Shown here: piece after piece, positions 11,783-23,350 of the stretch
Layout of the letters: every line of letters begins with the position of its first letter
Position numbering within the stretch: position 1 is the first letter of the stretch
Notes under the pieces: generated by a model
What the model was told of the DNA's origin: nothing
The model's input: the letters and a program-made list of their open reading frames with translations, nothing else
Databases searched by the model: none
Made by a program: the position numbers and the translations under genes
Source: Polychytrium aggregatum
Taxonomy: Eukaryota; Chytridiomycota; Chytridiomycetes; Polychytriales
Direction: 5' to 3'
Assembly: GCF_025602895.1 (NCBI RefSeq)
Contig: NW_026516214.1
Coordinates: forward strand, 744,001-808,000
DNA: 64,000 nt

Positions 11783-11952
11783 CTGAATACACACCCACTG
11801 CGATGCAGAGACCCGAGGTAGTTGAAGGGACCAGAGAGGCGACCCACAGCCTTCACTCGAGGGCTGCCGAAGTGATCTGTTGTATTGCGTATAGCGTTGT
11901 TAGACGCATACTTGGCCCGCATATGGGATCCCATTTGCTCATATATAGAGTG
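11783..11952 (-). mobile_element. MITE-like dispersed repeat, degenerate copy 3
   Basis: About 170 bp align to part of the copy at 44102-44395 in the same orientation. They share AATACAC.CCCAC at one end, CTCGAGGGCTGCC(G/A)AAGTGATCTG and GTTAGACGCAT in the middle, and a decayed end near TATAGAGTG. An internal segment is deleted. It lies upstream of the hydrolase. Confidence 0.5.
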
Positions 11953-12188
11953 CACACCTTGGAACACATCATTTTGCTCGTCCAGAAACACTCCATCGTC
12001 GGCTCACATCGTACTCGGCCAGCAATGTCGAGACGGTTGCTGCCAAAGTCTCCATCCCCAGCAAGTGGACTTCACCGGAGTGCGAGCTTCGACTGGTGAC
12101 ATCCAAACCAGGCAACGCGCAAGTCGTCTATGTCACATATTCCTGGTCTCCAGGTTCAATTTGAGCGAGCTTCGTCATGGTCGACAAT

Positions 12189-14842
12189 TCATGGGACAGC
12201 CATGGCCGCAAGCTCGGCCTCGATTCCGCCCAGAGTCTCCGCCACCTCCCGATGCAGCGCATGTGCTGTGCCCATCGATCGCTCGGTTGCCTGTGCAGCA
12301 TCCCGCATCTTTTGAACAGCCCAAGTCAGTTGTGCGCGGCATTCGGGCCTGTGTGCGGCATCCTGGGGAGTGGCTGCCGAAGCCAGCTTGGCGAGAACGA
12401 ACGTCTGGATGGCGATAGTCGGATGCCGAGGGTCCAGGATTTGCTTGTAGTTGTCGAGCAGCTCGCTGCATGTTGGCAGTGCATCCTCCCAGACCCCGCT
12501 CGAGATTTGGACATCGAGCAACTGCTTGAGCGCCCGAACCAATAGTGTGTTGCCCGCCTTGAGGACAGACCTGGCTTGTTCGACCTGTCGTCGCAACTCG
12601 CCCGAATGCTGGCTTTTGGCGGCTATGAATGCGGCGGCACGAATGAGCTCGGCATGCCGAACCGCCGTCCTTGCGACCACAGCACTGAGGCAAGCCCACC
12701 CGGCGTGGGAGTCAAGCTCAAACCGGGTATCGAGGCGATCCTGCAACAGCCGGACTTACTTTTGATGTGAGACGCTGCCAGATCTTTTCTCCGTCTCTCA
12801 AATGCCTCCAGCTTGCTGATTTCAAGTGGGCCGCACTCAGAACACGCTGCTGTTTGGAGCTCCTCAAACGGGTCTGGATTGCAAAGGCATGCGCGAATGG
12901 ATGGAATGGAATGGATCAGAGGGACGGGATATTTGACGACCGAGCTGATGGTAGGTCAGGCAGGATCAAGTTGGCTCGCAACGACCTTGCATCTCGGGCA
13001 TGTAGCGGCCCAGAGCACCTGGTTACCTGTCACGCATACAAATCCAGTACAGGCGGAATCGAGGCAGCTCCAGCGGTGTCTGGGGTCATCGGCCTGCATT
13101 CAGCGACAGAGGGTAGAATGTGAGAAACGATTTCTGCTGCTACCTGCGATTTACGGCGCCAAGACCTGCTGAGCCTGCTGAGCCTGCTGAGCCTGCTGAG
13201 CCTGCTCCCAGGCCAGCGATTCACCTCGTTCTCGCAGAGTGTGCATTTGCAGTCGAAAAAGTAGCGACTCCCGAGTTCCTTCTTCCGGAGTCCCGCCGGA
13301 TCGGTGACATCGATGTAGCTTAAAAACAGCTGCTGGCCTTGATGGATGGGTCGCAGTACTCGGAGGGAAGCCTTGCAGCCCGAGAAGACCAGGAAGCAGT
13401 TGGGATCGCAGGAATGGTTCAAGAGCGACAGCTCTGGATAGAGTCCGACACCTGACGCATCGGCAGTGCGATCAGCATTGAGTGGTCATGATCATTGCCA
13501 GATCATGTCCTTTCCAGACTCTCGCCATCCTCTCGATTGAGGTTGATTCGACTTCCACTTCCAGAGAGTGCAAAAGTACGTTTCTGTGCCAGCAACGGTC
13601 ACTCACCAATACCGGACAGTTCGCGATCGCAGATGGTCATGCTGTTGCATCCCATCTAGCATAATGTTAAGCCACATGCGCAACTCCAACGACACATTGC
13701 CCGCATCCAATCGAAGATGCAATATGCTCTTGTCCATAGTTGTCAACATACCCTGCAAAAGTGGTCGAGCATCGTGCTGGCCTCGAGCTGCTCGTGCTTC
13801 CGGATCAATTTGACAAGCACCGACATCTGTGTGAATGCCTCGAGATGTGATGTCGAGTAGTCGCCTCGATCTGCCCCGTGGATGATTTCGCATGTTTTAG
13901 AGGCGACGTCGAGGCTTTTGATGCTGCGCTGAGTCAATGTCAAGCCAGGGGTTGCGTGCAGCTGGACAAAAGTACATACGGGTGACGAGCGACTGCATCA
14001 AGATGCTCTGCACAGCAAAAAGGGAGTCAATCGTATGTGATATCGGATCGAGTCTCGGCGACATTTGTCATGAATCAGGCAGCCGCTGAGGATACTTACG
14101 GAGGGAGACGGTGTTTGTTGGAGTGTGAGCAGCCGCCCGACCTGTCTCACAGCGGTTGTGGGTTTGCGAGGCGCTACGTTCTGGAACCCCTTGCATTCAG
14201 TCTTGTGAAAGGGCCAATCACTCTTCAAGCAAATCTGGAGGGATTGCAGTCGGTATCAGCTGCAAGTAGTTGTCTTTGGTCGTCTTCGATGCACAGCGGC
14301 GCTGGAAGTGGCCGCAGCTTACCTCGGAGCAGTAGTGGACAATGGTGCAGCGAGAGCAGCGGAATCGGCCGTTTGGTTGGAAGCAGCCACTGCAGAAGCG
14401 AGACAGGTGGGCATCGTCGACAACACAGGCAGCAGGGACGCACTCGTAGACTGTTGCGCCTGGATAATGTCGCTGACCGTTAGTTATGAATTCCGATGCC
14501 ATCGTCAAGGTCCCGACACTGCCGCGCCGCTCTCGGCCATGAGGCTGTCTCGACATCATACGCTTGCCCGTGCGATCCGGATAAGGACACTCTTGGCGCT
14601 CTCTTCGAAACACTGCTCGTCTCACCAGCTGGTATGTCCTCCATCGCGTAGATGCTTCGACCAAACTGGGGCGAGCTGCGACAGGCAATGCGATATTTGG
14701 CTCGTGAGAGCGCAGATTCTAGATGCTTCGAGAAATCCGGTAGGGTGGCATCCGATGTTTCTGCTGTGTCCCGTTCGGTAACGACTCGTTCAGCTCGGCC
14801 TGAGCAGCAGATGCGCCGATATACAATGAGCGACCGCACCAT
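12189..14842 (-). CDS. SMYD-type SET/MYND lysine methyltransferase
   Basis: Predicted SAM-dependent protein-lysine methyltransferase of the SMYD class. Exons supported: 14626-14842 (start uncertain), 14323-14459, 14100-14234, 13980-14007, about 13752-13928, 13607-13655, 13225-13451, 13027-13093, 12873 down to about 12770, and the C-terminal frame 12189-12750. The split SET domain opens with QFGRSIYAMEDIPAG. The MYND zinc finger follows: FCSGCFQPNGRFRCSRC, then YCSE-ICLKSDWPFHKTEC. The SET core has CNSMTICDRELSGIG, LYPELSLLNHSCDPNC and LFLSYIDVTDP. The post-SET cysteines are CKCTLC and WSCLDSACTGFVC. The tail is helical and TPR-like. Two joins do not keep phase in my reading: exon 4 to 5, and exon 9 to the tail, where only 19 nt separate donor and acceptor. 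Either a splice site is missed or the sequence has small errors. Confidence 0.85.
13168..13208. repeat. 9-bp tandem repeat in an intron
   Basis: Four copies of GAGCCTGCT inside an intron of the SET/MYND gene, next to the post-SET exon. Confidence 0.9.
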
Positions 14843-14885
14843 AGAATGAAGTCGTCGCTTGGCTGCCCGGCGCAGGTGTCTGGAT

Positions 14886-14952
14886 CAGAGCATGGCCAGA
14901 TCAGAGCATGGCCAGATCAGAGCATGGCCAGATCAGAGCATGGCCAGATCCA
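14886..14952. repeat. 16-bp tandem repeat
   Basis: Four copies of AGCATGGCCAGATCAG just upstream of the SET/MYND gene, in the roughly 770-bp divergent promoter shared with the nucleoporin. Nothing else supportable lies between 14843 and 15611. Confidence 0.95.
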
Positions 14953-15611
14953 TATGCGCCTGACCTGAATCGGCATCGTCAGACTCAAGAAGATGCTGCA
15001 ACAGAACGGCGCGGCTGTCGGGCCGGATTGCGGATTGCTCGTCCTCAACAGGGTCCGGTCGGAAAGTGGCCTCTTCCTCTTCGTCGGCTTGGTTGCTGGA
15101 TGGCCGCGGACGATACCTTCTGCCAGACTGGCCGGGCTTTCTGATCATGGCTCGATGGTTGCGTTTCGACAGATCCGATATGTTGGTGTGGGCTCGAAGA
15201 TGTCCTGGGTGTTGCAGGCCAGGGTCTTGGAACGGCGGGTGCAGGGAAGGCAGGGTGCGGGCCGAACAACAGATCGCGATCGACAACGGCTGTCAAGACA
15301 CCATGTTCAGGCGCCGGTCGGTCCCATCGTTTCCCAGAATGCCCACATCCAACCCAGCGCCCGCCAGTCATTCGTCCAGCCCGATCAATGTCGTTCAATC
15401 CACGTGGTGAAGTGTCTGCTTCAATACGAGTCCGCCGCAATTTCACATATTAATTTCATATTCGTTTTGCAGCCCTTCTTCCGCCTGCTGCCTGCCAGGA
15501 GCGCCTGGATTCGTCCCTGGGTTCCTCCTTGGCCAGCAGATCCGTCCTCCGCCGAGACTCCCAAGCTGCCAAGATCGCCTTGCAGCCCGCGGCCATCGAT
15601 ACTGCATCAAA

Positions 15612-18047
15612 ATGAGCAAGCGCAGCTCCGAGAACCAGCTCACACCGCACAACTACGAAGATGACACCGGCCCAGATGCCCCATCTGGCGAGGTAAATCC
15701 GATCCCTTGGGTCGCCTAGCGATCTCGGCGCCCACAGGCATCCGCCGGCGTCCACCGGATCGCTTGTTCGCCCGTCAGGATACCACAGCGGCCCTCCATG
15801 TTCTCGATCTGACGATTTGCTGATTATTTCCGCCAACTTTGGCGTCAACTATGCTGTGCACGACTCTGCCAGTTCAAGCAAGCTGATCAAAAGACGATCG
15901 AAGCACGCATGTACGTCTCTCATCGGGCCGCACCAGAATCCTCGATCGTCTCCAACCATCCATGCATGAGTCCGGTGGCCTGGACCGTTGCAATTGGAGG
16001 AGGCGAGAGGTTGGACTAACATCATACTACCACTCCTCCTGGCGGATCTGGCAATCCACCTTGATGCCCCCCGGGTGCATTATTGCGCTCTGCAACTGCA
16101 CATTGTCATGCATATGCCTTGTTGCGGTGCATGATCAGCATGGCACAGCCCAAATCTAAGCTGAAGCGCCAAGGCTCGGGTGTAAGTTTCGATTGCATAG
16201 ATCGGTCGATCGATTGGAGAGAATAGCCGAGATCCACCAAACTGCTCGGCTAGCGCATGCCCTCTGCCACGACCGACCAGACATACATGCCAACACTGAC
16301 GGGTTCTCATGGCTTCCTCCAGTCAGCCGCTCCCAAAGCCTCTCTCTTCGGCTCTGTGTCGCTGAATGCCCCATCCACTACAGCATTCTCCCTGGCCTCT
16401 GGCGACAAGCCGGCGGCCGCGCCACCATCATCCAACCCGTCGACCGCCTCCTTCTCCTTTGGCTCCGCCCCAGCATTTACATTCGGCACAACCGAGCCCA
16501 TCAAAAGCGAATCTCCAACTGTTCCCACCGGGTTTTCGTTTGGGATGACGACCGAGTCCAAGCCTGCCGCCGCGATGTTCCAGTTCGGTTCGACAACTGA
16601 GACCCAGCCCACTGCTCCGACGCTTTCATTCGGCGCGACAGCCGAGCCCAAGAAAGACAGCCTGTCGTCCACCGATACCACTGCCGCTGCTGCACCTTCG
16701 TCGTTCTCTTTCGGGGCTTCTTTGGATCCCAAGCCAGTGGCCCCCGTGTTCTCGTTCGGATCTAGCAACGCAACATCGGCTGCCAAGGAATCCGAACCCG
16801 AGGGCGATAAACCTAAACCTTTTTCGTTTGCGTTCGAGACTTCAAAGACCTTCACAGCTACAGTGCCGACATTCGGCTTCCAGACCGCATCCAAGTCTGA
16901 CAGCGCACCATCCCCGGTGCAAACGACCTCGGCCCCCTCGTTCGACTTCGTCCCCGCCTCTGTGCCTCCCAGTTCGACAGCGAGTACTAGGCCGTTTTCG
17001 TTTGCTCCCAAGCCCGCCGAGGTGCCTGCGAGCAATGACAGTATTGGCGGAATCGGCGCCGCCACGCAAATTAATGGAACATCCGTCAATGGCTCCAGCA
17101 GCAGCGCCGACTCGACGGCGGTGACAGAATTGGCCAAGCAGCTGCGCGGTCTCAATGTGTCCTTTGTCGACTTCATCAAGGCCGAGGTGGAGAAGGATTG
17201 TTTTGTCGATCTGTCGGATGCCCTCGATAGTTACAAGCAGCACATGCAGACAATTACCAAGGCACATGCCAGCACCATCTCGGCTCTCAAGGACGATCCT
17301 GCTGGCTCCAAGCTTGTTCCCAAAGCGGCAGCTTCCGGCGGATCGGAGCAAAAGACCGGCTCCTTCAACTTTGGCTCTACGACCAGCACTGCTGCTGCCC
17401 CGTCCGCCACGACCTCGTTTTCATTCGCAACGACCACCGCTTCGACCCTGTTCTCCACGATCGCTGCTCCAGCCTCGTCAGAGCCACCAAAGCTCTCGAC
17501 GACGTCCGCGGCAGTTCCCCCCACGACCTTTTTCTCCGGTTTTGGTTCCGGGCCAGCCTCGACCATCTCGTTTGGCGGCCCTGCTCCCACAGCCTTTGTG
17601 GCTGGTGGTGATGCTTCCAAGACTACGGCGGGTGACCAAGCTGGCGATGACGACGAGCCTGCACCAGACGCTCAGATCGACACCAGCACCCTGATGCAAG
17701 GCGAGGGCGAGGAACAGGACGAAGTCTTCCATGAGGTTCGGAGCAAGCTCTTCCGCTTCAGCAAAGATAAATCATGGGAGAACATCGGCATCGGCCCGCT
17801 CAAGATCAACAAGAACAAATCCTCGGGCAAAGCGAGACTGCTGCTCCGTGCGGATGGCAACGGACGCGTGCTGTTGAATGCCAGTATCTTTGCAGGCATG
17901 CAAGCCAAGGCCGAAGGCAAGGCCGTAACGTTCACTGTGGCTGCGGTGGGTGAGGACAAGAAGCCCGAGCTTGTGAAGTATAGTGCCCGGGTGAAGACTG
18001 AGGACATGGCCAAGGCACTTGTCGACGCGATCGCCTCCAGCCAATAA
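15612..18047 (+). CDS. NUP50: FG nucleoporin with Ran-binding domain (NUP50/Nup2 type)
   Basis: Mobile nuclear-basket nucleoporin that helps importin-alpha recycling and binds Ran. Exons 15612-15692, 15873-15910, 16139-16181 and 16323-18047 join in phase to 628 codons. The N-terminus MSKRSSENQLTPHNYEDD, then GEFKQADQKTIEARI and KSKLKRQGSG, matches the importin-alpha-binding segment of NUP50-like proteins; it is reached only through two tiny exons. Residues about 60-400 are low-complexity Ser/Thr/Pro sequence with many FSFG, FxFG and FG motifs. The last 120 residues are a Ran-binding domain with EVRSKLFRFSKDKSWENIGI, KARLLLRADGNGRVLLN and a final helix. Convergent with DBP3. Confidence 0.92.
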
Positions 18048-18345
18048 TAGGGAGCAGCCTTGGAGCCTCCGCAGATAGCCAATAAACACCAAATTCGGCA
18101 CCGACATGGCAGTGCGAGCGTGGGTTCGAATCAAAAGAATCGGAGTCTATTGTATTTCACTGTCAGGTCAGCAAAGTCGTGGATGGAAATGGGTGCAGTC
18201 CTCGATGGCGATTGGAAGCGTGAGTGCTGGGCTGGGCTGGGCTGGCTAGCTGGACGGCTGGCTGCAAACCAGTGCGTCGGTCGGGCTGCCGGTGTATTGG
18301 CTCATGAGTACGGTGTATAGACAACGCAACGAGCGGTAAACGAGC

Positions 18346-20663
18346 TCAGTCGTCGTCACCAAACACAATTTTGGTGCCTTTGGCGTTCATATCGACGTCC
18401 TTGACGAATGCACCGTAGTTGGGATCGGCCTTCTTCTTGACTGTGGTGTTATAGGCGCGCAGAGACCGGATAAAGCCGCGGCCAAGTTAGTGTCGGAGTG
18501 TGAGCAGATAGGGTGCGGTCACTGATACCAGCGCGCGGCCATTCGTGCCAGTATGCGGCCCTTCTCTATCGCTGCCGCTGTACCTGTGGTTCCAAACTTC
18601 ATGAGCTCAGCCGGGACCTTCTGGTTGGCTTGTTTCAGCACGTTGATCAGAGCACCGCTGTGGGCCTTGTCCTGGACTGTAAAGAAGGTATGTGCAATGC
18701 CCTTCTTGCCGGCTCGTCCAGTGCGACCGATACGATGGCAGTACTCCTCGGTGGTCAGCGGGTAGGTATAGTTGATGACATACTCGACATCGTTAACGTC
18801 GATACCGCGGGCCTAGCATCAGGACACAGGCCCGAGAGCACAAAGAGGATTACAATGTCAGCCCAGGCCACAAAGCCGCCGGCGGCAGCGCACGCATGAC
18901 TGCGGATCTGCTGCGGTACATACAGCGACGTCTGTGGCAACGAGAAGGGGCATGGAGCCATCCTTGAATTTGGTGATGGCGTCGGTGCGTTGCTGCTGGC
19001 TCAGATCGCCGTGGATGCTGGCGACCTTCCAGCCCTGGCGCTGCAGATACTGCTCCAGACGAGCGGCTTCTTTCTTGTACAGAGCAAAGACAAGCACACG
19101 GTTCTTTCTCGACTTGTGGTAGTCACGCAGCAGGTCCACGAGGCGGCGATCCTTGCCCTGTGGATCCAGAACCTCCACTCGCTGCTCAATGTTGACGTTC
19201 GCAGCGAGGTCGGTGGAGCCAACGGTGACGCGGATGGGCTCGTTGAGGTACTGCGAGGCGATCTTTTGGATGGCCGACGGCCAGGTAGCGCTGGATAGCA
19301 ATCGGTAGATTGGGGCAGAAAGTGAGTACTGGGCCTCGTGAACCTTGTGCACAATCAGCGCAACTGTCGGGTCGCACTTGGCCACTCAGGCTGATGCAAC
19401 GTAGGCCGAGCGACCCAAATATCCTCTGATCGGATCGACACACGACAGCGCTTGGTCTTCCCGTACAAGCCCTCCACAGGCACCCTGCCGTGGCACTTGC
19501 CCAGCTTCATAGAGCACCAGCACCGCACTCATGAGCATCAGCTCCGAGTTGCCCCGACACCCTCCACACGAGCTGTACCTGAACATCACCGTCTGACGCT
19601 CGGACTTGGGCTTGATTCTGGCCACAATTTTCTTGATGGCCTCTTCAAAGCCCAGATCCAACATTCGGTCGGCCTCGTCCAGGACAAGGAAACTGACGTC
19701 CGAAAGGTCGCAGCTGCCATCTTCGTCTTCAATCAGGTCGATGAGCCGTCCGGGGGTGGCAACGATGACACCCACGCCGTTGTTAAGGACCTTCTTTTGC
19801 TCCCACTTGTTGACACCTCCATAGACACAGGTGCTGCGGATGCCGATCGACCCGCCAAACTTTTCGTATGTTTCCTGAATCTGGATAGCCAGCTCACGGG
19901 TGGGCGAGAGAACAAGGACCTGGGGGAACTTGGTGCCGTGGAAGACCGATCCAGAGGAGACCTGGCGGTTGCGGATGTGAATCATGGAAGGCAGGGCAAA
20001 GGCGATGGTCTTTCCGGATCCCGTCGCCGCAATGCCCACAAGATCGCGGCCAGAGAGCACGCCGGGCCAGGCGATCGACTGGATGCACGTGGGCTTGGGG
20101 AAGGCCTCCAGCTCTGACGAAAGCTCTTTGGGGAAGCCGGCGTGAGCGAACTTGATGATCGGGCGGTAGATGCCCTCGCCCGTACCCATGAGAGTGACGC
20201 TGTTGTCGTCCAGGAACGATTGGATGCTGGCCTCGGACATGGCCTTGAGCTCCTCGTGCTCGACGTACTGCCAGGTGCCAGTCTTTTTCTGGGACTTTCC
20301 GCCCTTGGCAAAGTCAGCGTCCTTGGCACCGCTCGAGGCCTTCTCTGTCTTGGACTTTTTGGCCTTCTTCTCCTTTCCGTCTTTCTTGCTGGACTTCTCG
20401 ACCGCCGGCGCATCAGGTTTCTTGCCCTTTGCGCCGTCCTCGTCATCATTCTCGCCCTCGTCCTCCTCTGGGTCGACTGACTTTCGCTTCTTGTCCTTCT
20501 TGGCCTTTTTTTCCTTGGGCGGTTCCTCGGACTCGCTGGCCTTGGCCTTCTTCTTGGTGGCCTTCTCGATGGCTCCGTCATCGGCGGGGACATTGTCCTC
20601 CGGGACCTTGGCCTTCTTGGGCTTGTCCTTCTTGCTGTTTTTGGACTTGACGAGCTCCGGCAT
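18346..20663 (-). CDS. DBP3: DEAD-box RNA helicase DBP3
   Basis: ATP-dependent RNA helicase of nucleolar 60S ribosome assembly (27S pre-rRNA processing in yeast). Exons 19579-20663, 18924-19290, 18584-18812 and 18346-18440 give 591 codons. The first 140 residues are Lys-rich and acidic, typical of the Dbp3 N-terminus. Core motifs in order: Q-motif region ending [58 protein letters not shown] (the codon for its Ser is split by a 288-nt intron), [30 protein letters not shown] and [10 protein letters not shown]. The C-terminal helicase half starts with Dbp3-like [20 protein letters not shown] chose the ATG at 20663; the frame is open further upstream but without family resemblance. Confidence 0.95.
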
Positions 20664-21431
20664 CTGTGTGACTACTCTCTTGCTGGATCGGCGGCGATGG
20701 CGATGGTGGTGGTGGCTGTCTGGATGATGGGATCGTCGGGCAGCGTCGGGTTCTGCGCTGGCGATGGTGATGGCGACGACAACGGCGAGGCGGTGCAACA
20801 ACGACCCCAAAAAGAAAAAACGCGCGCAGCAGCTGTGGCACCAGTCGGAGCTTGAATCAGGCTCTGCACAGAATGCGCAGCAGCGCGTCGCCTGGTCTGG
20901 CTCCTGTGCTTCGGCTGCCGAGGGATGCGGTTTGGGTCGGCCAGATTGGCCTCGGTGCGGGCGGCGACAGCGACAGCGATGAGTGCAGTAGCAAGGAGAC
21001 GCTTAGGCTCTTGTAGATTCGAGCTCGTATCGCCGATGCATCCACTATCGGCTGCAGTGACATCTGTGATGCAGCTGATGCTGTGGCTCCACCCCAGGAG
21101 CTGCATCGATTGCAAATAGACAGCAGCCTCATCGAGCTGCACGGTCGCATCGCACCGCACCGCACCGCATCGCACCGCATCAGCCCAGCGAGGTGCAGTG
21201 TGCAGACAGTGGACGAGCGAGGCTGCACACGAGTGGGCCTCAGCTGTCGGTCCTGCTTTCGCCAATGCACGAGACGCCCGAAATAGCTCACTTTGTCGGC
21301 TGAAAATAGACTTGCGCCTGTCTGCGCCGTCGTCAGCACCCAGGCTCGCTATATATGCGCTTTCCGCCCCTCAGCTGTCCGGAGAATCGTCTCCACCAAG
21401 CCATCGGAGCATCCAGTGCATCCAGTGCATC
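20664..21431. other. Divergent promoter region, DBP3 / RING protein
   Basis: Holds an imperfect CGCACCGCAT tandem repeat at about 21144-21185. No gene is supported. Confidence 0.5.
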
Positions 21432-22807
21432 ATGTCGCTCCAGCGAAACGCCAGGCGCTGCGACTCCAAGCTCTCGCTCTCGGAATCAATTCTCGCTCCT
21501 CACGGCTATGCCTGTTTCAGCGACTCTGTAGATCGGGAGACACACCCGCTTTCCTCCCTCGGCACGCCAGTCTTTGTCCGGCAGTCTCATCTCCAGGAGC
21601 TATACTACTCGTACACCCTCGCCCAGCATACGGCCAAGGGCCCCACGAGGCTGGAGATCTTTCTGACGGCCTACCAAAGTGAGGTCAATCGCATCGCCCG
21701 ATGCATGCTGTCACAGCACGAGTTCATCGCCGAGCACATCAGCTCTATTGTGAAATCCATTCCGGAGATGGTAAAGCTGCTTGCATCGTCCACTCCCCTC
21801 CCCATCGCCGAGAGCGTGGGTGCTGCTTGCATCATCCATTGGTTCTGGTCGCATTCTTATGCTCGGCTTTTGGCTGCTTATCCAGGTCCAGCTTCCACGA
21901 ACCTCCAACGTGCTCGCTCGTGGCCAGGTCTATCGGATGAGAGCCTTCTTGAGCGAGTATAGGAGCCAACGGGCAATGTCTGCAATCTCTCGTCGGCCGC
22001 CTTCCGAAGATGTCTTTGTCGTCTACCTCCAGTCGCTGGACGCCGTGCTGAAGCCGCTGAGCCGATTCCCGCGGCTGGTCACGGCAGGAACCGAGATTAT
22101 GGCGGTGCGTTACGCTCGCTCTATCCCGCGCTTGTACATTCTGGTTGTCTGCGCTCATGGGCTAACTCGATTGGCCTGGTTGATTCGATTGACTCGACTG
22201 ACTCGACTGACTCGACTGACTTGCATCTCTTCCGACACAGCTCGATGCCCAGATATTCTACTTTCGTCGCAATTTCGAGGCTGCGCTTACCGAGCTCGGA
22301 TCAATCCACGCAGGCAATATGGTGCATGAACTACAGCCGATACTCCACGCCATCGAGGCCGAGCAGGCTCAGCTGCAGACGTATCACAAATCATTGGCAG
22401 AGGCATTTGAAAGCATCTTCACCGCCAACATGGAAGCGGAGAACTACTCGTGCCCGATCTGCCTGAGCATTCTGTACCGGCCCACAGAGACACCGTGCGG
22501 GCACCACTTTTGCGAGGCGTGTCTCTCCAAGCACCAGCTCGCCGCCATCGCCGTGGCATGGGAATACGACCATCAGTATCTCGATCCGGGCTACCCCTGC
22601 CCTGTGTGTCGCTCCAAGTTCGACGACTGCTCCAGGGTGGACCCTGACTTTGACGCCTTTGTCCGAGCCAACTTCCCGTCCGAATACCGGGAGAAGAAAT
22701 GGGAGACCTGGCGGAGCGAGCAAACCCTTCGAATCCGCGAGACCTTCGGGGTGTATCGGCGCAAGCTCGTCTGGCGCTACATGTTGTGGCGAAACAAGCG
22801 GCTGTAG
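21432..22807 (+). CDS. RING-finger protein, probable E3 ubiquitin ligase
   Basis: Exons 21432-21815, 21886-22104 and 22241-22807 join at phase 0 to 389 codons. The RING lies near residues 270-330: CPICLSILYRPTETPCGHHF, then CEACLSKH, a long insert with WEYDHQYLDPG, and CPVC, a C3HC4 pattern. The tail is basic and aromatic (KKWETWRSEQTLRIRE). The N-terminal 200 residues are helical (FLTAYQSEVNRIARCMLSQH), which recalls SPX-RING ligases, but the canonical SPX start motif is not clear, so I do not name it. An imperfect GACTCGACT repeat fills the second intron (22163-22221). The substrate is unknown. Confidence 0.85.
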
Positions 22808-23350
22808 ATAGAGGATTCATAAATGGACCGGAGAAACCTCCTGGGTCTGAGTCCGCCGCTGGATGTTATAGAATATACTAAACGGATCACAACACTGTAC
22901 TCGTTGTTTTCGCTTGCCATTGTTCGAACCAACCAGAGGATATGAATTGAGCCCAAGGAAACGTGCACTTGGAAAGTGCTTTCGGCAGGCCCGTTGCCAG
23001 GCAATTGCCACCATCGCCGTCCGTCCCATCAAAAAAGCAGAGAGCCTCTGTATTTTGGAAACAGACGCGAGGCGGTCTCTGATGTACATATCCAAGCAGC
23101 GTCCGCCCGACACCTCGGTATCGCCCTTCAGAGTCGACATTCATCCGGCAGCAAATGATTGAGGGAATAGAGCGGTGCTTTTGGCAGCCAAGCCTCTACA
23201 AGTTGCTGTGGAACGGGTGAGTCGAACTGAAAGAATCGCTGCTCGACTCGTTCTTGGTTCCGGCGAAGCAGGGGAATACTCGCGGCACTTCAAGCTGCGG
23301 GTGCATTATCCCGGCTCGCGGCAGCGCCCGCATAGGTGCATATCGCTCGC
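22808..23350. other. Convergent intergenic tract
   Basis: 543 bp between the RING and F-box stops. Scattered short frames only. Confidence 0.5.

Noticed and set aside
12750-12770. A 19-nt intron in the SET/MYND gene
   Set aside because: Far below any plausible spliceosomal intron length, and it does not restore the frame.
15456-15848. Minus-strand frame antisense to the NUP50 first exons
   Set aside because: No family features, while the plus strand has a complete, phase-consistent NUP50 N-terminus.
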